The notes: generated by a model from the sequence alone, not told the origin. A stretch of 64,000 nt of DNA from Pontibacter sp. SGAir0037 (GCF_005491705.1 NZ_CP028092.1:868001-932000), one strand, 5' to 3'. Positions 34,012 to 43,204 are shown, counted from the stretch's first letter. Numbers and translations: made by a program.

Positions 34012-35787
34012 ATGAACTATAGAGAAAGACTGGCTGCTATCCGGGAGCAGATGAAAGAACAGGGAATCAGTGCCTATATCATACCTTCGGCTGACCCTCA
34101 TATTAGTGAATACCTACCAGACCGCTATAAATGTATTTATTTTGCCTCGGGCTTTACAGGCTCTGCCGGTACGCTGGTGATAACAGCAGACTTTGCCGGC
34201 CTCTGGACCGATGCCCGCTACTTTGTGCAGGCCGTTGAACAACTGCAGGACTCTGGCTATGAACTGGTGAAGTTACAGGTGCAGCAGGCACCGGAATATA
34301 TCCAGTGGCTGGCGGAACGTCTGAAAGCGGGAGAGGTGGTAGCTTTTGATGCAAAGCTTATATCGGTGCAACTGGCTCAACTGCTGGAGCAGGAACTAAG
34401 TCCTGTCGGTATCCGGATTGCCAGCCATCACGATCTGCTGGAGCCTGTATGGCACGATCGTCCGGCATTGCCAGCTGCTCCGGCTTACCTGTTAGATGAA
34501 TCCGTTACCGGAAAATCTTTTCCCGAAAAATTAACGGAACTGCGTGCTGTGTTGCGAAAGCAGAGAGCAGATTACCACCTGATCTCTTCACTGGACGACA
34601 TGGCCTGGCTTTTTAACATGCGGGGCAGCGATGTGAAGTGCAATCCGGTAGTGCTGAGCTTTGCACTGATCAGCCAGGATAAAGCTGTGCTGTTTATAGA
34701 GCAGGACAAGCTGAAAGAGGAGGAGAAGCTGGCGCTGGAAGGGTTTGGAGTAGAGCTGCAGCCTTATGAGGAAGTGGAGCGGGTGCTGGCCGAGCTGGAA
34801 GCATGTTCTATTTTGATCGACCCGAAGCGCACCTGTTTTGCCCTTTACAAAGTGCTGGCGCCTTCGGTAAAGGTTGTGCAGAATACCAACCCGACTACTT
34901 TTTTTAAAGCCATTAAAAATGAAGTGGAAATAGCCAACACCCGAAAAACAATGGTAAAAGACGGTGTGGCTGTCACCCGTTTTTTTAAGTGGCTCGATGA
35001 AAACATTGGCAGCGCCAGGATCACAGAAATTTCGGTCGCTGAAAAGCTGCTGGAGTTTAGGGCAGCGCAGGAGGGCTTTGTGGGAGAAAGCTTCGATACA
35101 ATAGCCGGCTACAAAGCACACGGGGCTTTACCGCATTACAAAGCTACTCCTGAGAGCGATGTGGAACTACAGGCAGATGGCTTGTTTTTGCTGGACTCAG
35201 GCGGACAATATACCACAGGAACAACAGACATTACACGCGTGATTTCTTTAGGCAACCTGACGGAAGAAGAAAAGACAGATTATACCCTTGTGCTGCGAGG
35301 GACTATAGACGGTTCTACTGCACGCTTTCCAAAAGGCACCCGTGGTTACCAGATAGATGCGATCACACGCAAGCCGCTCTGGGATCATGCGCGCAACTAT
35401 GGGCATGGCACCGGGCACGGCGTTGGTTTCTTTCTGAATGTGCACGAAGGTCCGCATGTTTTCAATGCAACACCCACTCCAATCGATATTGAGCCGGGAA
35501 TGATTACCTCGGTGGAACCAGGCCTTTACCGGCCAGAGCAGTATGGCATACGCATCGAAAACCTGGTACTGACGGTACCGGATGTGGTAAACGACTTTGC
35601 AGCCTTCTATACCTTCGAAACCTTAACTATTGCGCTGATAGATACGGCACCGGTCAAAAAAGAACTGCTGGAGCCTTACCACATTAACTGGCTGAACAGG
35701 TATAATCAGCTGGTTGTGGAAAAATTATCACCGTATCTAAGTGCCGAAGAATCAGCGTGGCTGCAGGAAAAAGCAAAGCCAGTTTAA
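34012..35787 (+). CDS. Aminopeptidase P family protein (Xaa-Pro aminopeptidase)
   Basis: This 591-residue M24B metallopeptidase of the three-domain eukaryote-like aminopeptidase P type starts at ATG (MNYRERLAAIREQMKEQG). Two creatinase-like N-terminal domains (about 1-300) precede the pita-bread catalytic domain. Dimetal ligands are visible: LLDSGGQYTTGTTDITR (two Asp), GTGHGVGFFLNVHEGPH (His), SVEPGLYRP (Glu) and GIRIENLVL (Glu). It removes an N-terminal residue next to proline in the cytoplasm. It precedes the CtlX gene by 92 bases on the same strand but likely has its own transcript. Confidence 0.94.
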   Translation: MNYRERLAAIREQMKEQGISAYIIPSADPHISEYLPDRYKCIYFASGFTGSAGTLVITADFAGLWTDARYFVQAVEQLQDSGYELVKLQVQQAPEYIQWLAERLKAGEVVAFDAKLISVQLAQLLEQELSPVGIRIASHHDLLEPVWHDRPALPAAPAYLLDESVTGKSFPEKLTELRAVLRKQRADYHLISSLDDMAWLFNMRGSDVKCNPVVLSFALISQDKAVLFIEQDKLKEEEKLALEGFGVELQPYEEVERVLAELEACSILIDPKRTCFALYKVLAPSVKVVQNTNPTTFFKAIKNEVEIANTRKTMVKDGVAVTRFFKWLDENIGSARITEISVAEKLLEFRAAQEGFVGESFDTIAGYKAHGALPHYKATPESDVELQADGLFLLDSGGQYTTGTTDITRVISLGNLTEEEKTDYTLVLRGTIDGSTARFPKGTRGYQIDAITRKPLWDHARNYGHGTGHGVGFFLNVHEGPHVFNATPTPIDIEPGMITSVEPGLYRPEQYGIRIENLVLTVPDVVNDFAAFYTFETLTIALIDTAPVKKELLEPYHINWLNRYNQLVVEKLSPYLSAEESAWLQEKAKPV

Positions 35788-35879
35788 CCTTTGAGCCTCT
35801 TTGTAAAGCAGCGTTCTCATACTTTGTTCTGCATATATTTTTCATTTGTGCGTATAGGTTACCATTCTTAAAGTAAGCT

Positions 35880-36812
35880 ATGAAGCAAGTGACGAATACA
35901 GTGCTCATGATAGAGCCAACGAATTTTGGGAATAACCCAAGAGGGGAAGAAGTAAACGAATTTCAACAGGATATAACAGGACTTACACCCGATCAGGTGC
36001 ACGATCTGGCATTACTTGAATTCCGGAATGCGGTGGCGCAACTAGAGGAGTTAGGAGTAGAAGTGGTGGTGTTCAAAGACGAAGTCGATTCTGAAACACC
36101 GGGTTCTATATTCCCAAATAACTGGTTTAGCACGCACCGGAGCGGACAGCTGGTAACCTACCCTTTGGCCCCCGAGGGCAGGAGGGAAGAGCGCAGAAGC
36201 GATATAGTGGCTTTTCTGGAAGAGCAGTGTGGCTTTTGGGAGCACCTGGCCCTGGAGATGTTTGAGCAGCAGGACGATCCTCGTTTTTTAGAAGGTACTG
36301 GCAGTATGGTGTTAGACAGGCAGAACAAGGTGGCGTATGCTGCCATTTCACCCAGAACCGAGGAAGAGCCCTTGTTTCAGTTCTGCGAGATTATGGAATA
36401 TACACCTGTTACGTTCAGAGCTACCGGTCCTAAAGGCGATCCGCTGCTGCACACAAACATGATTATGAACATGGGTGACGGCTTTGCTATTGTTGCGCTG
36501 GATGCCATACATGAGGAAGACGTGGAAAAAGTACGGAATAGCCTGCTCAATTCTGGTAAAGAGATCATCCAGATTACCAAACAACAGGCTTTCTATACTT
36601 TTGCCGGGAACATGCTGCAAGTAGAAAATAAGGCAGAGGAAAAAATCCTGATCTTATCCAGGACTGCCTATTACTCACTTACAGAAGACCAACTAACCCG
36701 GCTAACCGATCATAATGATCACATCCTGCCACTGCCGATACACATCATAGAAAAAGTAGGGGGCGGTAGTGTGCGGTGCATGATGGCAGAGATCTTTAAA
36801 CCTGACAGGTAA
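35880..36812 (+). CDS. ctlX: Citrulline utilization hydrolase CtlX (guanidino-group modifying family)
   Basis: This 310-residue protein of the amidinotransferase/arginine deiminase fold starts at ATG (MKQVTNTVLMIEPTNFGNNP). Catalytic elements fit the family: IFPNNWFSTH with the segment FLEGTGSMVLDR (acidic residue), His191 (LLHTNMIMNMGDG) and nucleophile Cys300 (GGGSVRCMMAEIF). CtlX proteins hydrolyse citrulline, with ornithine as the expected product. The enzyme is cytosolic. A strong terminator follows directly. No other arginine catabolism gene is in the neighbourhood, so it probably works alone on ureido or guanidino compounds. Confidence 0.88.
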   Translation: MKQVTNTVLMIEPTNFGNNPRGEEVNEFQQDITGLTPDQVHDLALLEFRNAVAQLEELGVEVVVFKDEVDSETPGSIFPNNWFSTHRSGQLVTYPLAPEGRREERRSDIVAFLEEQCGFWEHLALEMFEQQDDPRFLEGTGSMVLDRQNKVAYAAISPRTEEEPLFQFCEIMEYTPVTFRATGPKGDPLLHTNMIMNMGDGFAIVALDAIHEEDVEKVRNSLLNSGKEIIQITKQQAFYTFAGNMLQVENKAEEKILILSRTAYYSLTEDQLTRLTDHNDHILPLPIHIIEKVGGGSVRCMMAEIFKPDR

Positions 36813-36831
36813 GGAATGCCTGCATCATTAC

Positions 36832-36876
36832 AGCTAAGCGGGCAGAGGGTACGTTCTCTGCCCGCTTAGCTTTTTA
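36832..36876 (+). terminator. Intrinsic terminator after ctlX
   Basis: A 16-bp perfect stem (AGCTAAGCGGGCAGAG and its complement) with an 8-base loop, then five or more T, 20 bases after the stop. Confidence 0.93.
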
Positions 36877-37009
36877 AAAGCCTGCCTTCCAGCAGCTGCG
36901 CGTAAGAAAATGGAGCTAATACCCGTAAAATGCTGTTTCGCTGCAACTTTTCCTCTGATTTCACTTAAAGAAGGGAATACACATACAGGTTGCTTAAATT
37001 CTTACCCCT

Positions 37010-38617
37010 ATGAAAATAAAACGTTTACTAAACAAACCCTTACTGCTTTTTACGCTCGCAACTGGCGCAGCCATTCCGCTAGCTCAGGCTCAGACAACTC
37101 CACCTGCCGCAACTGTTACCGTTAAAATAGACGTGCCCGAAAGCATGCGTGCCGCACCTTTTAATGTAGATCGTTTTGCAACTGTGCCCAAAGATTTTTC
37201 GCTGGAAGTATACGCACGCGTAAGCGGAGTCCGGTTTATGGCAGTTGCCCCGAACGGAGATTTATTTGCTTCAGTGCCTGGTGAATCTGATAATAAAATT
37301 AAGCTTATCCGCGCCAATGAAAATGGTACTGTGCAAGACTTTGATTATGCGACAGGTCTGCAGCACCCTCACGATATTGTTTTTCACCAGATTGGAGACA
37401 TCCAATATATGTATGTGGCCGAAAAGAACCAGATCAGCAGGTTTGTGTATAAAGAAGGAGAAACCCGTGCAGGAGCGCGTGAGGTCATTATCAGTAATTT
37501 GCCCGATGAGAGCCTGCCGGAGCTAAAGGGAAATTACGGGCACGTGCTTAAAAACATTGCCATCGACAGCAATCATAAGATTTATGTATCCATTGCTTCT
37601 ACCTGCAATGCCTGCGAAGCGGATACCAAAAGCGATCCCAAGCGTGGTGCTATTTACCAGTATAACGCCGATGGCAGCAACAGACGGCTTTTTGCCGAAG
37701 GCATACGCAACGCGGAAGGACTGGCCTTTCTCCCGGGCACAAACGAGCTGTGGGTGGTGGGCAATAACCGCGACTGGATTCCATATCCGCACAATGATAA
37801 CACCGGCAGGTACGGGCAGGTGCTTCAGGCTTATGTTGACAACAACCCTCCCGAGATATTTACCAAAGTGCGCGACGGCGGAAACTATGGCTGGCCTTTC
37901 TGTAACCCGGACGGTTCTCAAGGCATGAATAACATGCCCTACAACAAAGACTACGATACCAATAAAGATGGCGAAGTAGATTGCGATGAAATGGACAGAG
38001 CTACGAAGGGAATTGCGGCACACTCCGCACCCCTCGGACTGATATTTACACAGGGTACTCAAATGCCACAGCTGTACCGCAATGGGGCGATTGTGGCATT
38101 GCATGGCTCCTGGAACAGAGATAAAAAGACAGGCTATAAAGTAATATACTACCCATGGAACAGCCAAACGCAAACACCCGGCGACCACATCGACCTGGTA
38201 GGTGGTTTCCTGAACAGCGATTCTACCGTAGCTTATGCCCGTCCGGTTGATGTGGCTGTTGGCACAGATGGCAGTTTATTTATATCAGACGACGCAACCA
38301 AATCAATTTACAGGCTCACCTACTCGGGCCCTGTAGCATCAGCTAAGAACGATGAACTGGAGCGGGCGCTTACCATTTATCCTGTTCCCGCAGAAGGAGA
38401 TTTAAAGATTGCACTGAACGGGCTCAAAAGTAAAGAGGTGAGAATTACCATGACCAATGCCCAGTCGGCTAATGTAGTGGACGAAACAAGAGCAATTAGT
38501 TCAGGTGAAAACAACCTGCTGGTTGATACCTCTAAGCTGGCCAACGGGGTTTATTTTTTAAGTATATTTTCTGACGGTGCCCGGGTTGTACGGAGGGTTG
38601 TGGTGAGAAATAAATAA
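37010..38617 (+). CDS. Secreted sorbosone-dehydrogenase-like beta-propeller with T9SS type A tail
   Basis: This 535-residue protein has a signal peptide (MKIKRLLNKPLLLFTLATGA through AQAQ). A six-bladed propeller of the PQQ-dependent sugar (L-sorbosone) dehydrogenase family follows: LEVYARVSGVRFMAVAPNGD, TGLQHPHDIVFH, GIRNAEGLAF, GGNYGWPFC, HSAPLGLIF and GSWNRDKKTGYKV. An EF-hand-like calcium loop DTNKDGEVDCDEMD interrupts the propeller at about residue 317. The C-terminal 75 residues form a type A T9SS sorting domain (LTIYPVPAEGDLKIAL, ANGVYFLSIFSDG, VVVRNK). Family members oxidise aldoses; whether this one binds PQQ is not provable by eye. It is exported by T9SS to the cell surface or medium. 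Confidence 0.9.
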   Translation: MKIKRLLNKPLLLFTLATGAAIPLAQAQTTPPAATVTVKIDVPESMRAAPFNVDRFATVPKDFSLEVYARVSGVRFMAVAPNGDLFASVPGESDNKIKLIRANENGTVQDFDYATGLQHPHDIVFHQIGDIQYMYVAEKNQISRFVYKEGETRAGAREVIISNLPDESLPELKGNYGHVLKNIAIDSNHKIYVSIASTCNACEADTKSDPKRGAIYQYNADGSNRRLFAEGIRNAEGLAFLPGTNELWVVGNNRDWIPYPHNDNTGRYGQVLQAYVDNNPPEIFTKVRDGGNYGWPFCNPDGSQGMNNMPYNKDYDTNKDGEVDCDEMDRATKGIAAHSAPLGLIFTQGTQMPQLYRNGAIVALHGSWNRDKKTGYKVIYYPWNSQTQTPGDHIDLVGGFLNSDSTVAYARPVDVAVGTDGSLFISDDATKSIYRLTYSGPVASAKNDELERALTIYPVPAEGDLKIALNGLKSKEVRITMTNAQSANVVDETRAISSGENNLLVDTSKLANGVYFLSIFSDGARVVRRVVVRNK

Positions 38618-38674
38618 GAGCTTCAGATTATAACCGGTATAGTACAGCCTTTACTAAATTTCAACATTCAAGCG

Positions 38675-38712
38675 AAAGCCTTAGCTCCGTATGCAGCTAA
38701 GGCTTTACTTTG
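38675..38712 (+). terminator. Intrinsic terminator after the sorbosone-dehydrogenase-like gene
   Basis: An 11-bp stem (AAAGCCTTAGC / GCTAAGGCTTT) with a 10-base loop; a short T-rich stretch follows. Confidence 0.75.
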
Positions 38713-38781
38713 TTACCAGACAGGCAGGTGGTGCAGGTAGTTTATTTTCTAATCTTGTAAAGCGTGTATACTAGCCATTAA

Positions 38782-39687
38782 ATGAGCAGTCTGATACTAT
38801 TATTTTTATGCTTGGGCCTGGGCCTGGTACTGCGAAACGTAAAAGCATTTCCTGCTACTACTGCCGTAGCACTGAACCAGTTTATCATTTATATCTCTCT
38901 GCCTGCTCTGGCGCTTTATTTCATCCCGGAAATCATTATCGACAGCACAGTGCTGTTACCGGTTGGGGTGGCCTGGATCTGTTTTGCAGGTTCTGCTCTT
39001 ATTTTCTATACTCTTGGTAAAATCTATGGCTGGTCCCGGAAATTAACAGGCTGCCTTATCCTGATGGCAGGTCTGGGAAACACTTCGTATGTCGGATTTC
39101 CCGTGGTAGAGGCTTTGTATGGTATTGATGGTCTTAAAACAGCCATATTGGTAGATCAGCCTGGCTCGTTCATGGTTTTGTCTACGCTTGGTATAGCTGT
39201 GGCAGCGGGTTTTTCGAAAGGTGGTGCCAGTACAGCGCTGATAGTCCGGAGAATTGTCACCTTTCCGCCCTTTATTATGTTTGTGCTGGCGGTCGCTATG
39301 AACCTGCTTGGCCTGACATTCCCAGACGTGGTGAAAGAGGTATTTGAGCGATTAGGCGGCACGGTTACGCCCCTGGCCTTGGTTTCGGTGGGCATGCAGC
39401 TACGGATCGAGCGCCGCAGCAAGCACTGGCGCTTTGTCGTTATGGGGCTACTTTACCAGTTGCTTTTGGCTCCTGCACTTATCTATCTGCTCTATGTGGT
39501 GGCACTGGGAAACAGGAGCGAGGTGGTGCAGATCTGTGTGATAGAAGCTGCCATGGCTCCCATGATCACCCCCTCCATTGTGGCGGCCTCCTATGGTTTA
39601 AAGCCCCGGCTCGCCAACATGATGATCGGCATCGGCATTCCCATCTCCTTCATCACCCTGGCCTTCTGGTACTGGATGGTTATATAA
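38782..39687 (+). CDS. AEC family transporter (auxin efflux carrier superfamily)
   Basis: This 301-residue inner-membrane protein has ten hydrophobic segments in two five-helix halves. Family marks are FIIYISLPALALYFIPEI in the first half, GLGNTSYVGFPVVEALYG (the conserved crossover), VSVGMQL before the second half and EAAMAPMITPSIVAASYG near the end. AEC members export organic anions or amino acid derivatives by secondary transport. It starts at ATG (MSSLILLFLCLGLGLVLRN). A near-consensus -7 box (TAATCTTG, 38750-38757) lies 24 bases upstream. The substrate is unknown; it stands alone. Confidence 0.9.
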   Translation: MSSLILLFLCLGLGLVLRNVKAFPATTAVALNQFIIYISLPALALYFIPEIIIDSTVLLPVGVAWICFAGSALIFYTLGKIYGWSRKLTGCLILMAGLGNTSYVGFPVVEALYGIDGLKTAILVDQPGSFMVLSTLGIAVAAGFSKGGASTALIVRRIVTFPPFIMFVLAVAMNLLGLTFPDVVKEVFERLGGTVTPLALVSVGMQLRIERRSKHWRFVVMGLLYQLLLAPALIYLLYVVALGNRSEVVQICVIEAAMAPMITPSIVAASYGLKPRLANMMIGIGIPISFITLAFWYWMVI

Positions 39688-39770
39688 ATTTGAAGATTTG
39701 AAAATAAAAAAAGAAATTAATCAGCACATTTCCTCATTTCCACATCTTCAAATCTCCACATCTCCACATC
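39688..39770. repeat. Short inverted and tandem repeats between convergent genes
   Basis: A 10-bp inverted repeat ATTTGAAGAT (39688-39697) / ATCTTCAAAT (39744-39753) encloses an A-rich spacer and is followed by two tandem copies of CTCCACAT (39754-39769). Similar ATCTTCAAATC-type low-complexity strings occur between genes in many Bacteroidota. It may serve as a bidirectional terminator here. Confidence 0.5.
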
Positions 39771-39771
39771 T

Positions 39772-40407
39772 TTACTCCGGTTCCTGGTAGGTGTCGAGTT
39801 TGATTTTTTCGATTTGCAGGTAGTTCTTAAACTGGTGAATCATCTTATCCATTTCCCGTTCTTTCTGATCGAGGGCAATAACTTCTTCGTTGCTTGTTTC
39901 CAGCACTGGCTTCAGGCGGGACAAGCTATCCTGCAGCTGTGTGATGGCTTCTTCGGTATGTTCTACAACAGCCTGGTTTTGCTGGGTTTCCAGGCTTTGT
40001 TCGAGCTCCCGTATATACAGTTCCAGAAAAGGAACCATGTCCCATGGGTTATTTGGGCGGTTCCAGGTGAAGGTGGTGTTGCAACGGCGGCAACGATAGG
40101 TATTGCTGCGCCAGCCATGCTCATTCGTGGCAGTGCCGTTTCGTTTCAGCATATCTGCCTTCTGGCATTTCGGGCAGTACGCATTATCTTCTATGATTTT
40201 AGAGAGCCGTTCCCTTTTATCCAGTATGGCAGCACGGTTAGCCGCATGGGTCAGCAACTGCTGCTCAAGATTATGGCAGGCGGTTGTTAGCTGCTCATGC
40301 TCCGAACTCAGTTCACCTGTGGCTATCAGGTGCTGGGCACGCTTGCTGAAGAAATGAATCAGTTTGATTAACTCTCTTTCGTTTGCTTTCAATGCTGGCT
40401 GTTTCAT
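39772..40407 (-). CDS. Zinc-ribbon coiled-coil protein of unknown function
   Basis: This 211-residue protein starts at ATG 40407 (MKQPALKANERELIKLIHFF). Coiled coils flank a central zinc ribbon: CPKCQKADMLKRNG with its two Cys, then 20 or so residues later YRCRRCNTTF with two more. The C-terminal half (about 125-211) is a long acidic/Gln-rich coiled coil. A longer frame to 40521 would put 38 extra residues upstream, but the promoter box at 40412-40419 lies inside that stretch, so the later ATG is right. The ribbon suggests nucleic-acid or protein binding. I do not recognise a named family. Confidence 0.75.
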   Translation of the reverse strand: MKQPALKANERELIKLIHFFSKRAQHLIATGELSSEHEQLTTACHNLEQQLLTHAANRAAILDKRERLSKIIEDNAYCPKCQKADMLKRNGTATNEHGWRSNTYRCRRCNTTFTWNRPNNPWDMVPFLELYIRELEQSLETQQNQAVVEHTEEAITQLQDSLSRLKPVLETSNEEVIALDQKEREMDKMIHQFKNYLQIEKIKLDTYQEPE

Positions 40408-40411
40408 GTAG

Positions 40412-40419
40412 CAAAGGTA
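40412..40419 (-). promoter_or_regulatory. -7 box TACCTTTG only 4 bases before the ATG: likely leaderless mRNA
   Basis: Exact TAnnTTTG match on the minus strand, followed by CTAC and then the ATG at 40407. In this phylum transcription starts about 5-8 bases after the box, so the mRNA would begin at or within a few bases of the ATG. It decides the start of the zinc-ribbon gene. Confidence 0.6.
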
Positions 40420-40569
40420 CATAAAAACAACAAGAGATGCTTGTGCCGTATAAGGCCGCAGCCAAGGCTGCAACAGAGCCCAAGTACGAATGCTTGATTT
40501 TTTCTTTATCTTGGAAGCCAAAAATGTTTAAATGCCCGAAGGGTTTTGACTATACCAACTTACTTCATC

Positions 40570-43161
40570 ATGATTCTGAAGCAACTGCAATTGATGCCAG
40601 TATGGCTAATTATATACCTCTGTCTTACGTCCGCTTCTGTATTAGCCCAGAAAAAGAGCCAGGGAGAGCCTGACCAGGTATATGTAGACAGCAAAGGGAT
40701 TTTACGCTGGAAAAAATCAAAGCAGGAAGCAGCTTTTTTTGGCGTAAATTATACTGTTCCTTTTGCTTACGGTTACCGTTCGGTGAGGGCAATGGGCATT
40801 AAACCGGAGCAGGCGATTGAGCAGGATGTGTACCATATGGCCCGCCTCGGGTTTGATGCCTTTCGGGTGCATGTGTGGGATACCGAAATTACAGATACCC
40901 TGGGAAACCTGCTGGAGAACGAGCACCTGCGCTTGTTTGATTACCTCCTTTATCAGTTAAAAGAGCGCGACATTAAAGTAATGCTGACTCCCATCGCTTT
41001 CTGGGGCAACGGGTACCCGGAGCAGGATGAGGCAACGCCCGGATTTTCTCACCGCTACGGCAAGCAGAAAGCTTTGCTGAACGAAAGTGCCTTTAAAGCC
41101 CAGGAAAATTACCTGAGGCAGCTTTTGAACCATGTAAACCCTTATACCAAGCTTCGCTATAGTGCCGATGCAAACATTATCGGTGCAGAGGTTAACAACG
41201 AGCCACACCATACCGGTGCAAAAGAACGTGCAACTGAATATGTTAACCGAATGGCGAATGCCTTAAGAGCCTCGGGGTGGAGCAAACCCATATTCTATAA
41301 TATAAGCGAATCTCCCCGTTATGCCGATGCGGTTGCCAGAGCAAAAGTAGATGGCTTCAGCTTTCAGTGGTATCCTACAGGCTTGGTAGCCAACTATACC
41401 ATACCCGGAAATTATCTGCCTCATGTCGATAAATACCAGATTCCCTTTGATACCATTGCAGCCTTTGCGAACAAGGCGCTTATGGTATATGAGTTTGATG
41501 CCGGTGACGTGCTGGGCTCTTACATGTATCCTTCTATGGCTAAAAGCTTCAGGGAGGCAGGCTTTCAGTGGGCTACGCAGTTTGCCTACGATCCTATGGC
41601 AACAGCTTATGCCAATACCGAATACCAGACGCACTACGTTAATTTAGCCTATACACCTTCCAAAGCCATTAGCCTGCTGATTGCCTCAAAAGCTTTCCAT
41701 GCCATTCCCTTACGGAAAAGCTTTGGCACTTATCCAGCCGATAGTACTTTCGGGGCATTCCGGGTAAGTTATAAGCAATCGCTAAGCGAGATGAATACTG
41801 CCCAAGAATTCTATTACTCTAACAGCACCCGTACAAAGCCTGTAAACGCCGCTAAACTGGAAAAGATAGCAGGTGTGGGTACTTCGGCAGTGGTACAATA
41901 CAGCGGAACAGGTGCCTATTTTATAGATAAGTTAGAGAATGGGGTCTGGCGTTTAGAAGTAATGCCCGATGCGGTACACATACGCGACCCGTTTGCAAAG
42001 GCTTCTCCTGCCAAAGAAGTTACCCGCATTCAGTGGGAGTTGCAGGAGATGCATATTGCTTTGGCCGACCTTGGAAAAGAATTTAGCATTCAGGCTTTAA
42101 ATCAGGGAAATACTCGAAAGGCAACCGCCCTTAACGGACAGTTCCAGGTGATGCCCGGATCTTACCTGCTGCTCCGGAAAGGAAAAAGCTATGGCAAAAC
42201 CAATACAAAAGTGGGAAGTGTGGCGCTGCACGAATTCGTGGCACCACAGCCGCTGGAAAACCGTCCGTTTGTAGCACATCAGCCTTTACACGAGGTGTCA
42301 GCCAACAGGCCCTTTAGCATTAAAGCACAGGTAGCAGGCATTTCGCCAAAAGCCAAAGTGGCGGTGCAACTCAGCAATACAGCTGGCATGTACAAAACAG
42401 TAGCAATGGAGCAGAAGGAGGCGTATTTTTATGAAGCTACAGTGCCTGCCGATATAGTTATACCCGGTGCCATCCAGTATAGGGTAATGGTGCAGGACGA
42501 GGAAAAACACTACACTTTTCCGGGTGGTTACGAAGGCGATCCCTGGGCTTGGGATTACTACCACCAGGATGCATGGCAAGTATTTGTAGCTTCTGAGAAA
42601 GGAAAGCTGCAGCTTTTCAACCCAACCACCGACCGTGCTGTATTTGTATATCCAAACCTATGGAAAAGCGATGAAAGGCAACTTATTACAGCAGAAAAGT
42701 CAGGTCAGTTGATCCTGAAGCTAACAGCAAAAGAATTACCGCAAGAGGGGGTATTGGGTTTTCAGTACTATATCAAAGACAAGATGTCGGGCAGAGAAAA
42801 TGAGTTGAATGGTTTCGGTAAACTGCTCATCAGAATGAAAACAAACGCTACATCTGATACCGAGGTAAAAGTGGGGCTGATTAGCCGGGAAGGAATTACA
42901 TATGCTGCCCGTGTAAAGGCCGGAGAAAACTATCAGGATATTGAAATTCCTCTAAATGCACTGCAACCAGCTGCCACCATGTTACTGCCGCGCCCTTACC
43001 CAGGTTTTCAGCCATTTTGGTTCGAGGGAAAAGCCAACCATCAGTTCGAGCTGAAGCATGCTGAAAAGCTTGAGGTTAGACTAGAGCAGTTGAACAGGAA
43101 CAACCGTACTGGTGCAGCAGCCCTAAGCTTTGAGGTAGAAGCGGTGTGGCTGGAAAAATAA
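40570..43161 (+). CDS. Secreted GH5-like (clan A) glycoside hydrolase
   Basis: This 863-residue protein starts at ATG 40570 with a signal peptide (MILKQLQLMPVWLIIYLCLT through VLAQ); a TTG 8 codons upstream is less likely. The N-terminal TIM barrel (about 30-400) has FFGVNYTVPFAYGYR, RLGFDAFRVHVWD, the acid/base Glu211 in IGAEVNNEPHH and the nucleophile Glu308 in MVYEFDAGD. These are the two-glutamate motifs of cellulase-like clan A. The remaining 460 residues are beta-rich accessory domains with no obvious sorting tail. Substrate specificity (mannan, glucan or other) cannot be read. The final residues (EVEAVWLEK) do not form a T9SS tail, so periplasmic location is likely. Confidence 0.85.
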   Translation: MILKQLQLMPVWLIIYLCLTSASVLAQKKSQGEPDQVYVDSKGILRWKKSKQEAAFFGVNYTVPFAYGYRSVRAMGIKPEQAIEQDVYHMARLGFDAFRVHVWDTEITDTLGNLLENEHLRLFDYLLYQLKERDIKVMLTPIAFWGNGYPEQDEATPGFSHRYGKQKALLNESAFKAQENYLRQLLNHVNPYTKLRYSADANIIGAEVNNEPHHTGAKERATEYVNRMANALRASGWSKPIFYNISESPRYADAVARAKVDGFSFQWYPTGLVANYTIPGNYLPHVDKYQIPFDTIAAFANKALMVYEFDAGDVLGSYMYPSMAKSFREAGFQWATQFAYDPMATAYANTEYQTHYVNLAYTPSKAISLLIASKAFHAIPLRKSFGTYPADSTFGAFRVSYKQSLSEMNTAQEFYYSNSTRTKPVNAAKLEKIAGVGTSAVVQYSGTGAYFIDKLENGVWRLEVMPDAVHIRDPFAKASPAKEVTRIQWELQEMHIALADLGKEFSIQALNQGNTRKATALNGQFQVMPGSYLLLRKGKSYGKTNTKVGSVALHEFVAPQPLENRPFVAHQPLHEVSANRPFSIKAQVAGISPKAKVAVQLSNTAGMYKTVAMEQKEAYFYEATVPADIVIPGAIQYRVMVQDEEKHYTFPGGYEGDPWAWDYYHQDAWQVFVASEKGKLQLFNPTTDRAVFVYPNLWKSDERQLITAEKSGQLILKLTAKELPQEGVLGFQYYIKDKMSGRENELNGFGKLLIRMKTNATSDTEVKVGLISREGITYAARVKAGENYQDIEIPLNALQPAATMLLPRPYPGFQPFWFEGKANHQFELKHAEKLEVRLEQLNRNNRTGAAALSFEVEAVWLEK

Positions 43162-43204
43162 ACTGTCTATCTTAAGTCTATACCTGCATAAAGAATTATA
43201 CAAT

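Noticed and set aside
37523..38188. 221-residue minus-strand frame
   Set aside because: Shadow of the sorbosone-dehydrogenase-like gene, which has signal peptide, fold motifs and sorting tail.
40408..40521. Longer N-terminus for the zinc-ribbon protein
   Set aside because: It includes the promoter box and has odd composition (WALLQPWLRPYTAQ); the ATG at 40407 fits better.
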